A stretch of 64,000 nt of DNA from JACMLC01 sp963720235 (GCA_963720235.1 OY970389.1:5146001-5210000); one strand, 5' to 3'. Positions 40,833 through 49,787 are shown, counted from the first letter of the stretch. Numbers and translations are program-made. Notes: a model not told the origin generated them from the sequence alone.

Positions 40833-42744
40833 CTTTAATATCAGTGAGCGGCTGGAAGGTTTAAGGCGCGACCGCGAGGCTCTGCGCTGGGAAGGAACAT
40901 TCCGCGAATATTTCGAGCTGGTTTCGCAGAACCCGAAAATTGCACAACTCTCGCACGCACGCATCAATGACATGATTCATGCCGTGGGCATCGAGAAGTT
41001 GAATGAAGGAACGCGAGACGAGATAGCGCGCTACAACTTTTTCGCGCACGAGCTCTTTGGCATCGAAGAGCCGATTGCGCGCATCGTCGAATATTTCAAA
41101 TCCGCAGCGCAAAGGCTCGAAGTCCGCAAACGCATTCTTCTTTTGATGGGGCCGGTCGGCGGCGGCAAGTCAACCATCGTGACGATGCTCAAGCGCGGTC
41201 TGGAAGATTGGACGCGCAATGAGCAGGGAGCAGTCTTTGCTATCAAAGATTGCCCGATGCACGAAGAGCCGCTTCATCTTATCCCGCATGAACTGCGCGC
41301 CGAAATCGAAAAACATTACGGGCTCTATATCGAAGGCGACCTCTGCCCGCAATGCCGCTATGCTTTAGAGCACACATACGGCGGACGCCATGAAGACGTG
41401 CGCGTCCATCGCGTTCTCTTCTCGGAAAAAGAAAGAGTCGGCATCGGCACTTTCTCTCCTTCAGACCCGAAATCGCAGGACATCACGGAGCTCACAGGCT
41501 CGATTGACCTTTCGACCATCGGTGAAGTTGGAGTCGAGTCAGACCCGCGCGCCTATCGCTTTGACGGCGAACTCAATATTGCGAATCGCGGCTTGATGGA
41601 ATTTGTCGAGATGTTGAAAGTGGATGAAAAGTTTCTCTATTCGCTTCTCACGCTCTCGCAGGAGCAGAACATCAAGACCGGACGCTTTGCAATGATTTAC
41701 GCCGACGAAGTTATTCTCTCGCACACGAACGAGAACGAGTACATCTCTTTCGCTGGCAATCGCAAGTCGGAAGCCTTGCAGGATCGCATCATTCTGGTGC
41801 GCGTCCCTTACAACCTGCGCGTCTCGCAGGAAGAGCGGATTTATTACAAGCTCTTGAATCAATCTGAAGTCCTGCGCAATGTGCATATCGCGCCGAACAC
41901 TTTGAGAGTTGCGGCGATGTTTGCAGTGATGACGCGGCTCGAAGAACCGAAGCGCGCCAATGTTGACATCGTCAAGAAGATGAAGCTCTATGACGGCGAA
42001 GATGTAGAGGGCTATAAATCGAAAGACGTGCGCGAGTTGAAAGACGAGACCGTGCGCGAAGGCATGGATGGCATCTCTCCGCGCTATATCATCAATCGCT
42101 TGTCCAGCGCGCTCGTGCGCGACGGCGTGACCTGCATCAATCCGATTGACGCTCTGCGCGCAATCAAAGACGGCTTTGAACAACACACAGGCATTAGCTC
42201 TGACCAGCGCGAGCGTTATCTGAATCTCATCTCCGCCGCGCGCAAGGAATACGACGAGCTGGCGAAGATAGAAGTCCAGCGCGCCTTCGTCTATTCCTTT
42301 GAAGAGATGGCCCGCACGATGTGCAATAACTATCTCGACAACGTAGAGGCTTACTGCAACAAGGAGCGGCTCAAAGACCCAATCACGGAAGAAGAGATGG
42401 AGCCGGACGAGCAACTGATGCGCTCGATAGAAGAGCAGATAGGCATCTCAGACAACGCCAAGAACACCTTCAGGCAAGAGATTCTCATTCGCATCTCTTC
42501 ATACGCCCGCAAGGGCCGCGCGTTTGAATACAACTCTCACGAGCGTTTGAAAGAGGCTATCGAGAAGAAGATTTTCGCAGACCTCAAGGACGTGGTGAAG
42601 ATTACTACTTCCGCCAAGACGCCTGACCCGGATCAGACGCGCCGCATCAATGATGTGGTTGACCGCCTTGTCAAAGACGGAGGCTATTGCCCTGTCTGCG
42701 CCAATGAGCTTTTGACTTACGTCGGCACGCTGCTCTCGCGCTGA
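40807..42744 (+). CDS. prkA: PrkA family serine protein kinase / AAA+ protein (YeaG)
   Basis: 645 residues. The AAA+ P-loop is LLLMGPVGGGKSTIVTMLKRG near residue 115. Other signatures are LHLIPHELRAEIEKHYG, zinc-like CPQC near 180, GSIDLSTIGEVGVESDPRAYRFDGELNIANRGLMEFVEMLK, and a C-terminal GGYCPVCANELL. E. coli YeaG and B. subtilis PrkA share this layout; they link nutrient stress and sporulation control to protein phosphorylation or AAA+ activity. It heads the conserved prkA-yeaH-spoVR set, with a long leader and its own terminator downstream at 42791. Confidence 0.95.
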   Translation: MQEQDGNHNFNISERLEGLRRDREALRWEGTFREYFELVSQNPKIAQLSHARINDMIHAVGIEKLNEGTRDEIARYNFFAHELFGIEEPIARIVEYFKSAAQRLEVRKRILLLMGPVGGGKSTIVTMLKRGLEDWTRNEQGAVFAIKDCPMHEEPLHLIPHELRAEIEKHYGLYIEGDLCPQCRYALEHTYGGRHEDVRVHRVLFSEKERVGIGTFSPSDPKSQDITELTGSIDLSTIGEVGVESDPRAYRFDGELNIANRGLMEFVEMLKVDEKFLYSLLTLSQEQNIKTGRFAMIYADEVILSHTNENEYISFAGNRKSEALQDRIILVRVPYNLRVSQEERIYYKLLNQSEVLRNVHIAPNTLRVAAMFAVMTRLEEPKRANVDIVKKMKLYDGEDVEGYKSKDVRELKDETVREGMDGISPRYIINRLSSALVRDGVTCINPIDALRAIKDGFEQHTGISSDQRERYLNLISAARKEYDELAKIEVQRAFVYSFEEMARTMCNNYLDNVEAYCNKERLKDPITEEEMEPDEQLMRSIEEQIGISDNAKNTFRQEILIRISSYARKGRAFEYNSHERLKEAIEKKIFADLKDVVKITTSAKTPDPDQTRRINDVVDRLVKDGGYCPVCANELLTYVGTLLSR

Positions 42745-42790
42745 GGCGGGCGGCGCGCTCTAACCGCGTGTGATTTAGTAAGAGAGCAAA

Positions 42791-42831
42791 CGCCCGCGCT
42801 TTTCAATCCTGAAAGGTGCGGGCATTATTTT
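42791..42831 (+). terminator. Rho-independent terminator after prkA
   Basis: gcccgcgcttttc and gaaaggtgcgggc pair around a 6-base loop and are followed by ATTATTTT. It separates prkA from the hydrolase-yeaH-spoVR part of the cluster, at least partly. Confidence 0.75.
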
Positions 42832-42843
42832 CATCTGAAGCTT

Positions 42844-43848
42844 ATGAAAAAACGTTACTGGATTGCAGGGGCTGTCGGCGTGGCTGCGGGCGCGGCTGTG
42901 ACAGCCAAGCTCTTGAGTCGCCCGGCGGAAGTCTTGTGGGACGACCACGCGCAGGAGATTCCGCATGCGTCGCATTCACGCTTCGCTTTAATTGAAGGCG
43001 CGCGTGTGCATTATCAGGAAGCAGGCGCGATTGATGCGCCGCCGCTGATTCTGATACATGGCTTCTGCGCCTCGACGCATGTCTGGCGTGAAGTGTTTCT
43101 GCCTCTGTCGGAAAACGGTTTCCGCGTGATTGTGCCAGACCTCTTGGGCTATGGCTTCTCCGAAAAACCGCGCGCGGGCGATTACACTTTCGATAGTCAG
43201 GCGCGCATGATTGCGGGGCTCATGGAGCATTTGGGAATCGAGAGCGCAATCTTAGTCGGGAGTTCTTACGGCGGCGCAGTCGCGGCTACATGCGCTCTCG
43301 ATTTCCCCGAAAAAGTTTCAAAGCTCGTGCTTGTCGGCGCGGTGATTAACGACGAGCCTGTGAGGCAACCTATGGCGCGTCTCGTCACTGCGCCTTTGAT
43401 TGGCGACCTCATCACTCCCTTCATGGTGGATTCGGAAAGACTCTCGCGCTGGCGGCAGAAGAAAAAAGTCTGGTCTGAGGGAAGCCCGCTCGCGTTCGAT
43501 GAAGAGAGGATACAGGCGCGCCATCGCCCCTTGCGTTCTTCGAGCGCGCACAGGGCAGTCCTGCGCACACTGCGCAACTGGAGCGCAACACGCATCCAAC
43601 AGGAAGCGCACAGCATCGAGCAACCAACCTTGCTCGTCTGGGGCGACAGCGACAACGAGATTCCGTTGCGCAACGGAGAGATTTTAAATGAAGCCATGCC
43701 CGATGCGCGGCTCGTCATCTTTCGTCAGTGCGGGCATCTGCCGCAGGAAGAATATCCTCATAAATTTGTCGAACTCATCGCGCAGTTTGCGGCATCTGAG
43801 AAGAAGATTGAAGAGAAGCAAAGTGAATTGCAGATGAGTGTCACATAA
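42844..43848 (+). CDS. Alpha/beta hydrolase with N-terminal membrane anchor
   Basis: 334 residues. Residues 5-25 (WIAGAVGVAAGAAVTAKLL) are a signal anchor. The hydrolase core has the oxyanion segment PPLILIHGFCASTHVW, nucleophile elbow AILVGSSYGGAVAA (Ser), acid LLVWGDSDNEIP (Asp) and base FRQCGHLPQEEYP (His), so the triad is complete. It would cleave an ester or similar bond at the membrane. Substrate unknown. It stands between prkA and yeaH, 17 bases before yeaH, where it is not usual in other bacteria. Confidence 0.88.
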   Translation: MKKRYWIAGAVGVAAGAAVTAKLLSRPAEVLWDDHAQEIPHASHSRFALIEGARVHYQEAGAIDAPPLILIHGFCASTHVWREVFLPLSENGFRVIVPDLLGYGFSEKPRAGDYTFDSQARMIAGLMEHLGIESAILVGSSYGGAVAATCALDFPEKVSKLVLVGAVINDEPVRQPMARLVTAPLIGDLITPFMVDSERLSRWRQKKKVWSEGSPLAFDEERIQARHRPLRSSSAHRAVLRTLRNWSATRIQQEAHSIEQPTLLVWGDSDNEIPLRNGEILNEAMPDARLVIFRQCGHLPQEEYPHKFVELIAQFAASEKKIEEKQSELQMSVT

Positions 43849-43864
43849 GCTTTAAGAGGTAAAG

Positions 43865-45022
43865 ATGTCAATCCAACGCAACGACTGGTCTTTGCAGCGC
43901 AAAGGCATCATTGATCAGGATCGTCATAAAGAGCGAGTCAAAGAAGCCATCAGAAAGAATCTAGGCTCTATCGTTTCAAACGAAGCGATTATTCTTTCGG
44001 ACGGTAAGCGCACGGTCAAAGTGCCTATCCGCGCGCTCGATGAATACAAATTCCGTTTCGATTATCGCAAACGAAAAAATGTGGGCCAGGGCGACGGCAA
44101 GACACGTGTCGGCGATGTCATAGGGCGCGAGGGCCATCCAGGTCAGGGGCCGGGCCAGGGTCAGGGCGGGCAGGGCGGCGGCGGTGAATATTACGAAGCC
44201 GAAGTCAACATAGACGAGATTGCCGCGCTCATTTTTGAAGATTTGCATCTGCCCTTTCTCGAAGAGAAAGCCAAAAAAGCTGTCGAGTCAAAGACGACGC
44301 GCTTTAACGAAATTCGCCGCACGGGCGTGATGGCGAATTTAGATAAGCGGCGCATGATTTTGGAAAACATCAAACGCAATGCGCGCGAGCAGGGCCGTGC
44401 GCGTTTCGGTGATGTCAAGAAAGAGGACTTGAGATTTAAGACTTGGGAAGAGACCTTGCGTTATGAATCGAACGCCGTCGTGCTCTCTTTGATGGACGTT
44501 TCGGGGAGCATGGGCGAGTTCAAAAAATATATCGCGCGCTCTTTCTATTTCTGGATGGTGCGTTTCCTGCGTACAAAGTATGACAACGTCGAGATAGTCT
44601 TTATCTCGCATCACACGGAAGCCAGAGAAGTTTCGGAGGAACAATTCTTCACGCAAGGGGAATCGGGCGGCACAGTTGTTTCCAGCGCATACCAACTCGC
44701 GCTCGACATTATCAAGCAACGTTATCGTCCTTCGGATTGGAATATCTATCCGTTTCATTTCTCTGACGGCGACAACTATTACTCGGACAATGAAGAGGCC
44801 GTGCGGCTCGCGGATGAATTGATTGCGACCTGCAATCTGTTCGGCTACGGCGAGATTGGCGAGGAAGGCGCAGCCAGTTATCGCCGCTCATCCGGCGCGC
44901 TGCTCTCAATCTTTAATGACCGCCTCAAACAGAAAGACCGCTTCGTCGGCGTCAGGATTGACGACAAAGAGGATGTCTATCCGGCCCTGAAACAGTTTTT
45001 CGGAAAAAGGAATGAACTCTGA
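43865..45022 (+). CDS. yeaH: YeaH/YhbH (DUF444) family protein with vWA domain
   Basis: 385 residues. The N-terminal RNDWSLQRKGIIDQDRHKERVKEAIRKNL is the family opening. A Gly/Gln-rich loop (GQGPGQGQGGQGGGG) follows near residue 100, then a vWA-like domain with MIDAS LMDVSGSMGEFKKYIAR near residue 212, FISHHTEAREVSEEQFF and YPFHFSDGDNYYSDN. Its B. subtilis relative YhbH is a sporulation-associated protein, and E. coli yeaH is co-expressed with yeaG under RpoS. It most likely works with PrkA. A GAGG box lies upstream of the ATG. Confidence 0.95.
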   Translation: MSIQRNDWSLQRKGIIDQDRHKERVKEAIRKNLGSIVSNEAIILSDGKRTVKVPIRALDEYKFRFDYRKRKNVGQGDGKTRVGDVIGREGHPGQGPGQGQGGQGGGGEYYEAEVNIDEIAALIFEDLHLPFLEEKAKKAVESKTTRFNEIRRTGVMANLDKRRMILENIKRNAREQGRARFGDVKKEDLRFKTWEETLRYESNAVVLSLMDVSGSMGEFKKYIARSFYFWMVRFLRTKYDNVEIVFISHHTEAREVSEEQFFTQGESGGTVVSSAYQLALDIIKQRYRPSDWNIYPFHFSDGDNYYSDNEEAVRLADELIATCNLFGYGEIGEEGAASYRRSSGALLSIFNDRLKQKDRFVGVRIDDKEDVYPALKQFFGKRNEL

Positions 45023-45041
45023 AAAGGAGTTGAGAAGCTTT

Positions 45042-45653
45042 ATGAGTACAGCAGCCAAGTTCGTGACTGAGATTGAACCCCTCGTCCTGCATTTTCAGCC
45101 GATTTTGAAGAAACTGAATGATGATGAGTTTTATGAATTCTGCCTCGCCAACGACCACTGGCGCATTGAGCGCACCGCCGAGGGAGACATCATTATCATG
45201 CCGCCAACCGGAGGAAAGACAGGCATTCGCAATTCAGAGCTAATCGCACAGCTTGTTGTCTGGAACAAAACTAAGCGGAAAGGTCAGGTCTTTGACTCTT
45301 CCACTATCTTTGTGCTGCCGAACGGCGCGCAGCGTTCGCCTGACCTCGCGTGGGTGAGGAATGAGCGATGGCATGCTTTGTCTGAAGAGGAGCAGGAAAA
45401 GTTTCCGCCGTTGTGTCCTGATTTTGTGGTCGAGTTGCGCTCGCGCACAGATTCGCTCAAAAGGTTGCGGGCGAAAATGCAGGAGTACATAGACAATGGC
45501 GCGCAGTTGGGCTGGCTGATTGACCCTGTGAAAAAGAGAGTTTACGTCTATCGTCCCAACTCGGCAGTCGAAATTTTAGACGACCCGCAAACAGTTTCCG
45601 GCGAACCCTTATTAAAGGGATTCACGCTCGACGTATCTGCGGTCTGGAATTAA
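45042..45653 (+). CDS. Uma2 family (DUF820) putative restriction-like endonuclease
   Basis: About 203 residues of PD-(D/E)xK fold: LNDDEFYEFCLANDHWRIERTAEGDIIIMPPTGGKTG, FDSSTIFVLPNGAQRSPDLAWVRNERW (Asp of the site), CPDFVVELRSRTDSLKRLRAKM (E-x-R instead of the more usual E-x-L/K), YIDNGAQLGWLIDP. Uma2 genes are numerous in cyanobacteria and Acidobacteriota, with unproven nuclease activity. ATG 45042 or ATG 45012 can start it; the second overlaps yeaH. It is wedged between yeaH and spoVR, which suggests later insertion into the operon. Confidence 0.85.
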   Translation: MSTAAKFVTEIEPLVLHFQPILKKLNDDEFYEFCLANDHWRIERTAEGDIIIMPPTGGKTGIRNSELIAQLVVWNKTKRKGQVFDSSTIFVLPNGAQRSPDLAWVRNERWHALSEEEQEKFPPLCPDFVVELRSRTDSLKRLRAKMQEYIDNGAQLGWLIDPVKKRVYVYRPNSAVEILDDPQTVSGEPLLKGFTLDVSAVWN

Positions 45654-45690
45654 AGCCTGTTATCTGATTTTCAGCACGCGATTTAAAATC

Positions 45691-47073
45691 ATGCTTGACC
45701 GCGAAATCAAAGACCTCGAAAAAGCTCTTGAGCAAATCTGGGAAGTGGCCCGCCAGTTCGGCCTCGACCCTTTCCCGACGCGCTTTGAGATTGTGCCTGC
45801 GACCGTGATGTATGAGATAGGCTCTTATGCATTGCCGGGCCGCTATTCACACTGGACTTTCGGAAAAGCTTATCATCGTATGAAGACGATGTACGACTTC
45901 GGCCTCTCGAAGATTTACGAGGTCGTCATCAACACTAATCCTTCATACGGCTTTCTGCTTGAGACCAATAGCCCAATCCAAAATAAGCTGGTGATGGCGC
46001 ATGTTCTGGGCCACGTGGACTTTTTCAAAAACAATGTCTATTTCTCAAAGACCAATCGCCGGATGGTCGAAAGCGTCTCGTCGCATTCGGGGCGCATGAC
46101 GGAGTACGAGTTCAAGTACGGTCGCAAAGTAGTCGAAAAACTTCTGGACGCAGTCCTCGCCATAGAGGAGCACATAGACCCGAACTTTTTTATCAAACGC
46201 CCGAACCCGCAACTGCCGCGCCCGCCAGCCCCTGTGCGCCGCGAAGGCCGCTACGACGATTTATGGAAGATGGGCGAAGCAGAAGAGCCTGTGCCTGAAC
46301 AGCCGCCACCGAACCCGCGTCAGGATCATCTGCCGGAAAAAGACATCATCTACTACATCATGCGCCACGCGCCGCACCTACAGCCCTGGCAGCGCGACGT
46401 GATGGGAATGATTCATGAAGAGATGGAATACTTTGTCCCGCAGATGCAAACTAAGACTTTAAATGAGGGATGGGCCAGTTTTTGGCATTCACGCATTATG
46501 CGTGAGCTGGACCTGACGGATAGCGAGCATATGGAGTTTGCGGAGTTGCATGCGGGTGTGGTCTCGCCGCACGTGGGCCAGTTGAATCCGTATTATTTGG
46601 GCTACAAAATCTTTGAGGATATAGAGCGGCGTTGGGCCAGGCTTGGAGATTCCGAGCAGGCCGGGCGCGAAAAGATTTTCGAGGTGCGTGAGCTGGATAA
46701 TGATGTCTCTTTCCTGCGCAACTATCTGACGGAAGAGTTGTGCGAGGAGCTTGACCTCTTTGTCTATGAGTTGGTCGAGGAAGAGGAATGGACTATTACG
46801 GAGAAACGCTGGGAGCGCGTGCGCGATCAACTCGTCGCCAATATGACCAATTTCGGATTTCCTTATCTGGTGGTGGCAGACGGAGACTATAACGGCAACC
46901 GCGAGCTATATCTGAAACACCAGTATGAAGGCACGGAATTGGACCAGCGTTATGCACGCAAAGCTCTGGAGCATGTCTATACGCTGTGGGGCAGGCCCGT
47001 TCATCTCGAAACCGTCGTGGACGAAGAATCGGTCGTCATGCATTATGACGGCGAAGAGCACGATGAAGATTAA
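45691..47073 (+). CDS. spoVR: SpoVR family protein
   Basis: 460 residues with the family landmarks: FGLDPFPTRFEIVPATVMYEIGSYALPGRYSHWTFGKAYHRMKTMYDFGLSKIYEVVINTNPSYGFLLE, VMAHVLGHVDFFKNNVYFS, DIIYYIMRHAPHLQPWQRDVMGMIHEEMEYFVPQMQTKTLNEGWASFWHSRIMRELDL and FGFPYLVVADGDYNGNRELYLKHQYEG. In B. subtilis SpoVR affects spore cortex; elsewhere it occurs in non-sporulating bacteria beside prkA and yeaH in stress operons. The conserved His/Glu set (HVLGH, EEMEYF) could bind metal. It is the last gene of the set. Confidence 0.95.
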   Translation: MLDREIKDLEKALEQIWEVARQFGLDPFPTRFEIVPATVMYEIGSYALPGRYSHWTFGKAYHRMKTMYDFGLSKIYEVVINTNPSYGFLLETNSPIQNKLVMAHVLGHVDFFKNNVYFSKTNRRMVESVSSHSGRMTEYEFKYGRKVVEKLLDAVLAIEEHIDPNFFIKRPNPQLPRPPAPVRREGRYDDLWKMGEAEEPVPEQPPPNPRQDHLPEKDIIYYIMRHAPHLQPWQRDVMGMIHEEMEYFVPQMQTKTLNEGWASFWHSRIMRELDLTDSEHMEFAELHAGVVSPHVGQLNPYYLGYKIFEDIERRWARLGDSEQAGREKIFEVRELDNDVSFLRNYLTEELCEELDLFVYELVEEEEWTITEKRWERVRDQLVANMTNFGFPYLVVADGDYNGNRELYLKHQYEGTELDQRYARKALEHVYTLWGRPVHLETVVDEESVVMHYDGEEHDED

Positions 47074-47094
47074 GCGGCATAAATCTTATTAGCC

Positions 47095-47982
47095 TTACAA
47101 ACTATCTTTCATAAACTCCAACAACTGCTTCAAGGTTTCGGCATATAAATCCGCCGGAAATCTCTTCTGGATTGTCTCGTCCTGAAAACCTTCGCCGCCG
47201 AGTACGATGCGTGCGTGATGTTTGCGCGCGACTGTCTGGAATTGCTCATACTCGCGCGCGTACCTGGAAAGAGCGATGTTGGTTGTCGAAGAGATGCAGA
47301 CGAGACGCGGGCGATGTTTGTTGACTGTCTCGCTGAGTGCAAAGAAGGGCGTGTTCGCGCCAAAGTTCCTGACGCTCCAGCCTTCTGTTTCAAGCAGCAC
47401 CTGTACACAGAGCGTGGCGACATCATGCAACTCGTCCTCGACAGCGCAGCAGATTGCGACTGGCCCATCAAGTTCTGCGGGTCGAATCACGGCGCGCAGA
47501 GTTTCGATAGCACGAATGGCTGTGCGCGTGGCTAGATGCTCGTCTGCGACGGACATCTCGTCGCCGTGCCAGAGGTCGCCGACGCGATGCAGCGAGGCTG
47601 CGACAATCTCTTCGAGTATCCTGATGGGCGGCATGCTATCCAGATGTTGTTGCAAGAGGATGGCTGCGGCTGCGGCTTCATGGCCGTTGGCGATGGCCGC
47701 GAAAAATTGTTCGCGCGCCTGATTGCGTCTGGCAGTTGCGCTCTGTCTGGCAGACGCAGCAGGAGAAGCTTGCGCCTTCGTGCCTCTTTCCTGATGCGCG
47801 CGAAGACCACGCTCGCTCTGAAATCTCAAGACTTCTGAGAGCGTAAAGCGGCGATGCCCGCCAATGGTTTTTTGGGAATGCAAATGCCCTGCGTCGGCCC
47901 AGCGTTTGATGGTCGCCTCGCTGACCTGCCACATGCGCGCCAGTTGCCGCGTCGTCAGAAAGTTTGTTCTTCTCTCTTCCAT
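47095..47982 (-). CDS. CarH/LitR-like regulator: MerR HTH plus B12-binding domain
   Basis: 295 residues. Residues 10-50 are a MerR-type HTH (TTRQLARMWQVSEATIKRWADAGHL, GGHRRFTLSEV). A Gln/Ala-rich linker leads to the four-helix cap (LHRVGDLWHGDEMSVADEHLATRTAIRAIETL, with the W and EH residues of CarH), then a Rossmann-like cobalamin domain (EDELHDVATLCVQVLLETEGW, FGANTPFFALSE, CISSTTN). The ELHD His fits a lower ligand. Known CarH proteins use adenosylcobalamin to sense light and repress carotenoid genes. It is divergent from two small membrane-protein genes. Confidence 0.87.
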   Translation of the reverse strand: MEERRTNFLTTRQLARMWQVSEATIKRWADAGHLHSQKTIGGHRRFTLSEVLRFQSERGLRAHQERGTKAQASPAASARQSATARRNQAREQFFAAIANGHEAAAAAILLQQHLDSMPPIRILEEIVAASLHRVGDLWHGDEMSVADEHLATRTAIRAIETLRAVIRPAELDGPVAICCAVEDELHDVATLCVQVLLETEGWSVRNFGANTPFFALSETVNKHRPRLVCISSTTNIALSRYAREYEQFQTVARKHHARIVLGGEGFQDETIQKRFPADLYAETLKQLLEFMKDSL

Positions 47983-48090
47983 GAGCGTTTTGGGCGAATC
48001 GAGAATAGCCTGTCTCTCTTATCCGCACAAGCAAATTCTAGCAATTATCTTATAAACAATGAAAAGCATGCTGTTTGACAAAATTTCGTG

Positions 48091-48119
48091 TTGAACGATT
48101 TGAGCGGTTTTGCTATGAT
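48091..48119 (+). promoter_or_regulatory. Strong sigma70-type promoter divergent from the CarH-like gene
   Basis: TTGAAC at 48091 and TATGAT at 48114 are separated by 17 bases, with TGC before the -10 (extended). A second TTGACA lies at 48075. It should drive the two small membrane-protein genes. It lies close to the regulator's start, as CarH/LitR operators do. Confidence 0.6.
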
Positions 48120-48180
48120 GCCGGACATCGAAAGTCGTTCAGGTATAAAACTTTTTTCTGACAGAAGGCGTGGGCAGCGG

Positions 48181-48297
48181 ATGGCTACAGAATCTATCGG
48201 AACAGTTGAGCGAAGACCGGTCAAAGGTTTTTTGATTGCCGCAGCATCACTCGCATTATTGCTGGGCTTCGTCATCTTAAAGGCGCGTGCGCGCTGA
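48181..48297 (+). CDS. Small membrane protein, 38 aa
   Basis: The start is placed at ATG 48181, since the earlier ATGs fall within the -10 element. It reads MATESIGTVERRPVKG, then one transmembrane helix (FLIAAASLALLLGFVIL) and a KARAR tail. It is 41 bases before the next small gene. Function unknown; regulation by the divergent B12-dependent regulator is possible. Confidence 0.6.
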   Translation: MATESIGTVERRPVKGFLIAAASLALLLGFVILKARAR

Positions 48298-48337
48298 AGT
48301 CAGTTTCATCTACTACAAGGAAAGGGAAGAGAGAATT

Positions 48338-48604
48338 ATGGCACAGGCAACAGCAACACGCATGGAACAGGAAACGACCGCGAGCGGTCAGACAGACGTG
48401 GCAGAGTCTATGCTGCGAGGCATTGACCAGTCAACGAAAGAGTCAACGGGCATCAGCCTGTTTCACATCCTGACGCTCGGCGCTATCGGAGCATCAGTCG
48501 CACTATTCCTCTCAGGCAAGAAGGAAGCAGGCATCTTCGTCGGATTGTGGCCGCCGACATTTCAGGCTCTGAAGGCAGTGACGGAGCGAAACCGGAATCA
48601 GTAA
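48338..48604 (+). CDS. Small membrane protein, 88 aa
   Basis: AGGGAAGAGAG precedes ATG 48338. A Thr/Ala/Gln-rich head (MAQATATRMEQETTASGQTD) is followed by an amphipathic segment and one hydrophobic stretch (FHILTLGAIGASVALFLSGKKEAGIFVGLW) that could hold one or two helices. I know similar unnamed proteins from Acidobacteriota genomes. It forms a transcription unit with the 38-residue gene. Function unknown. Confidence 0.7.
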   Translation: MAQATATRMEQETTASGQTDVAESMLRGIDQSTKESTGISLFHILTLGAIGASVALFLSGKKEAGIFVGLWPPTFQALKAVTERNRNQ

Positions 48605-48624
48605 TAAATAGAGTTCAAGGGTAT

Positions 48625-48699
48625 CTCTCATCAACGCTTTTTGAAGCTTTGATGAGAGCCTACGAAGGGTTGTGCTTGTGGCGGGCGCAGCCCTTCGTA
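48625..48699. terminator. Two hairpins between convergent genes
   Basis: ctctcatcaa pairs with ttgatgagag at 48625-48658. tacgaaggg pairs with cccttcgta at 48661-48699 and is followed by ATTTTAAAT. The second has the T-rich tail of a terminator on the + strand. Confidence 0.6.
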
Positions 48700-48707
48700 A
48701 TTTTAAA

Positions 48708-49787
48708 TCAACTCATCTGCAAAGCTTTGCCGACTGTCGGGTCGCGGCGCACGCGCCAGATTTTTGAGTCGAGATAGTAATGTATAAAAGCGTAGCCCCA
48801 GAAAAAGCTTGCGAAGAGTTGCGTGATGGTCGTCGCCTGTCCATAGGTCGCCGTCACATACTGGCGCGGCAGTTGATACCAGAGGCCGAAGAGGATGCCG
48901 AAGGCTATGTAATAGATTAAACGGCGGCTGATAAATTCGGCTGCGCCGTAAGTCTCTCTGCCGCGCGCGTCCTTCGTATATTTCTTATTGTGAAACCAGA
49001 TGAGGCGGTGATATTGCAGGTTGTGATAGATGGTTAAGATTGCGACGATGGCAATAGGCTTGTGCGGCATCGGCGTCAGGAGCACTATCCAGTGCATCGG
49101 AATGGCTGCGGCGAGCAGCAGGTATTTCGGAAGATTGAGCGGCTGCGACTGCAACGCTCTTTGCACCTGCCGCAAGAGCCACGCGGCGGCTGCGAGAATG
49201 GTTGCGATGAGCAGGATGGTCGCTAAGATGCTGACGCCTGAATGCAGAGCGGCAGGCACGCGCTTCATCGCTTCCGGGTCGCTTTCGACAAATGCGACAA
49301 ACGGATATGTGAAAGCCAGCAGCAGGAAAGTGCGGTCGAGCGCGTTGTCTATCCGCGCCAGATCGTCGTTCTTCTTTTTGTAGAGCACCATAAAGCCGTA
49401 GTGCTGTTTGACCAAGTGATAGTAGGCCCAGAGAGCCGCGAGGAAAAAGAAGACGAGGCCCAAACCTGCGAGCACCATCAAAGGGCCGACAAGAAAGAAA
49501 ACGAGCGAGCCTAAGAGCAAACGTTTGCGCGCGCGCCGCTCTGCGCGGTCAAAGTATGTGCGCGAGAAAGTGCCGAAGACGTGCGGCGCATCTATCAGGA
49601 TGGCCCATGCTCCGACCATCCAGATGAGCGGGACTAATCCTGTGATGTAAAGCGCAAGCAGCGCATAGCTCGAAATCACAGAGCCTATGAACCACACCAA
49701 ATCTTCACGCGCGTTGATAATCCAGCGCAAGCTGAGCGCGCCTGTCTCTGCTCTCTCAGTAATAACTTGTGTCGTTGTCGCTGACAT
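48708..49787 (-). CDS. Polytopic membrane protein with conserved histidines
   Basis: 359 residues and about nine hydrophobic helices (for example FIGSVISSYALLALYITGLVPLIW, LLLGSLVFFLVGPLMVLAGLGLVFFFL, SILATILLIATILAAAAWLL). His residues lie at helix edges in a pattern seen in di-iron or Brp/Blh-like membrane oxygenases: DAPHVFGTF, AYYHLVKQHYGFMVLY, TIYHNLQYHRLIWFHNKKY and FIHYYLD. The spacing does not match a family I can name with confidence. Brp/Blh carotene cleavage is one thought, supported only by the nearby CarH-like gene. No signal peptide; inner membrane. Confidence 0.7.
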   Translation of the reverse strand: MSATTTQVITERAETGALSLRWIINAREDLVWFIGSVISSYALLALYITGLVPLIWMVGAWAILIDAPHVFGTFSRTYFDRAERRARKRLLLGSLVFFLVGPLMVLAGLGLVFFFLAALWAYYHLVKQHYGFMVLYKKKNDDLARIDNALDRTFLLLAFTYPFVAFVESDPEAMKRVPAALHSGVSILATILLIATILAAAAWLLRQVQRALQSQPLNLPKYLLLAAAIPMHWIVLLTPMPHKPIAIVAILTIYHNLQYHRLIWFHNKKYTKDARGRETYGAAEFISRRLIYYIAFGILFGLWYQLPRQYVTATYGQATTITQLFASFFWGYAFIHYYLDSKIWRVRRDPTVGKALQMS

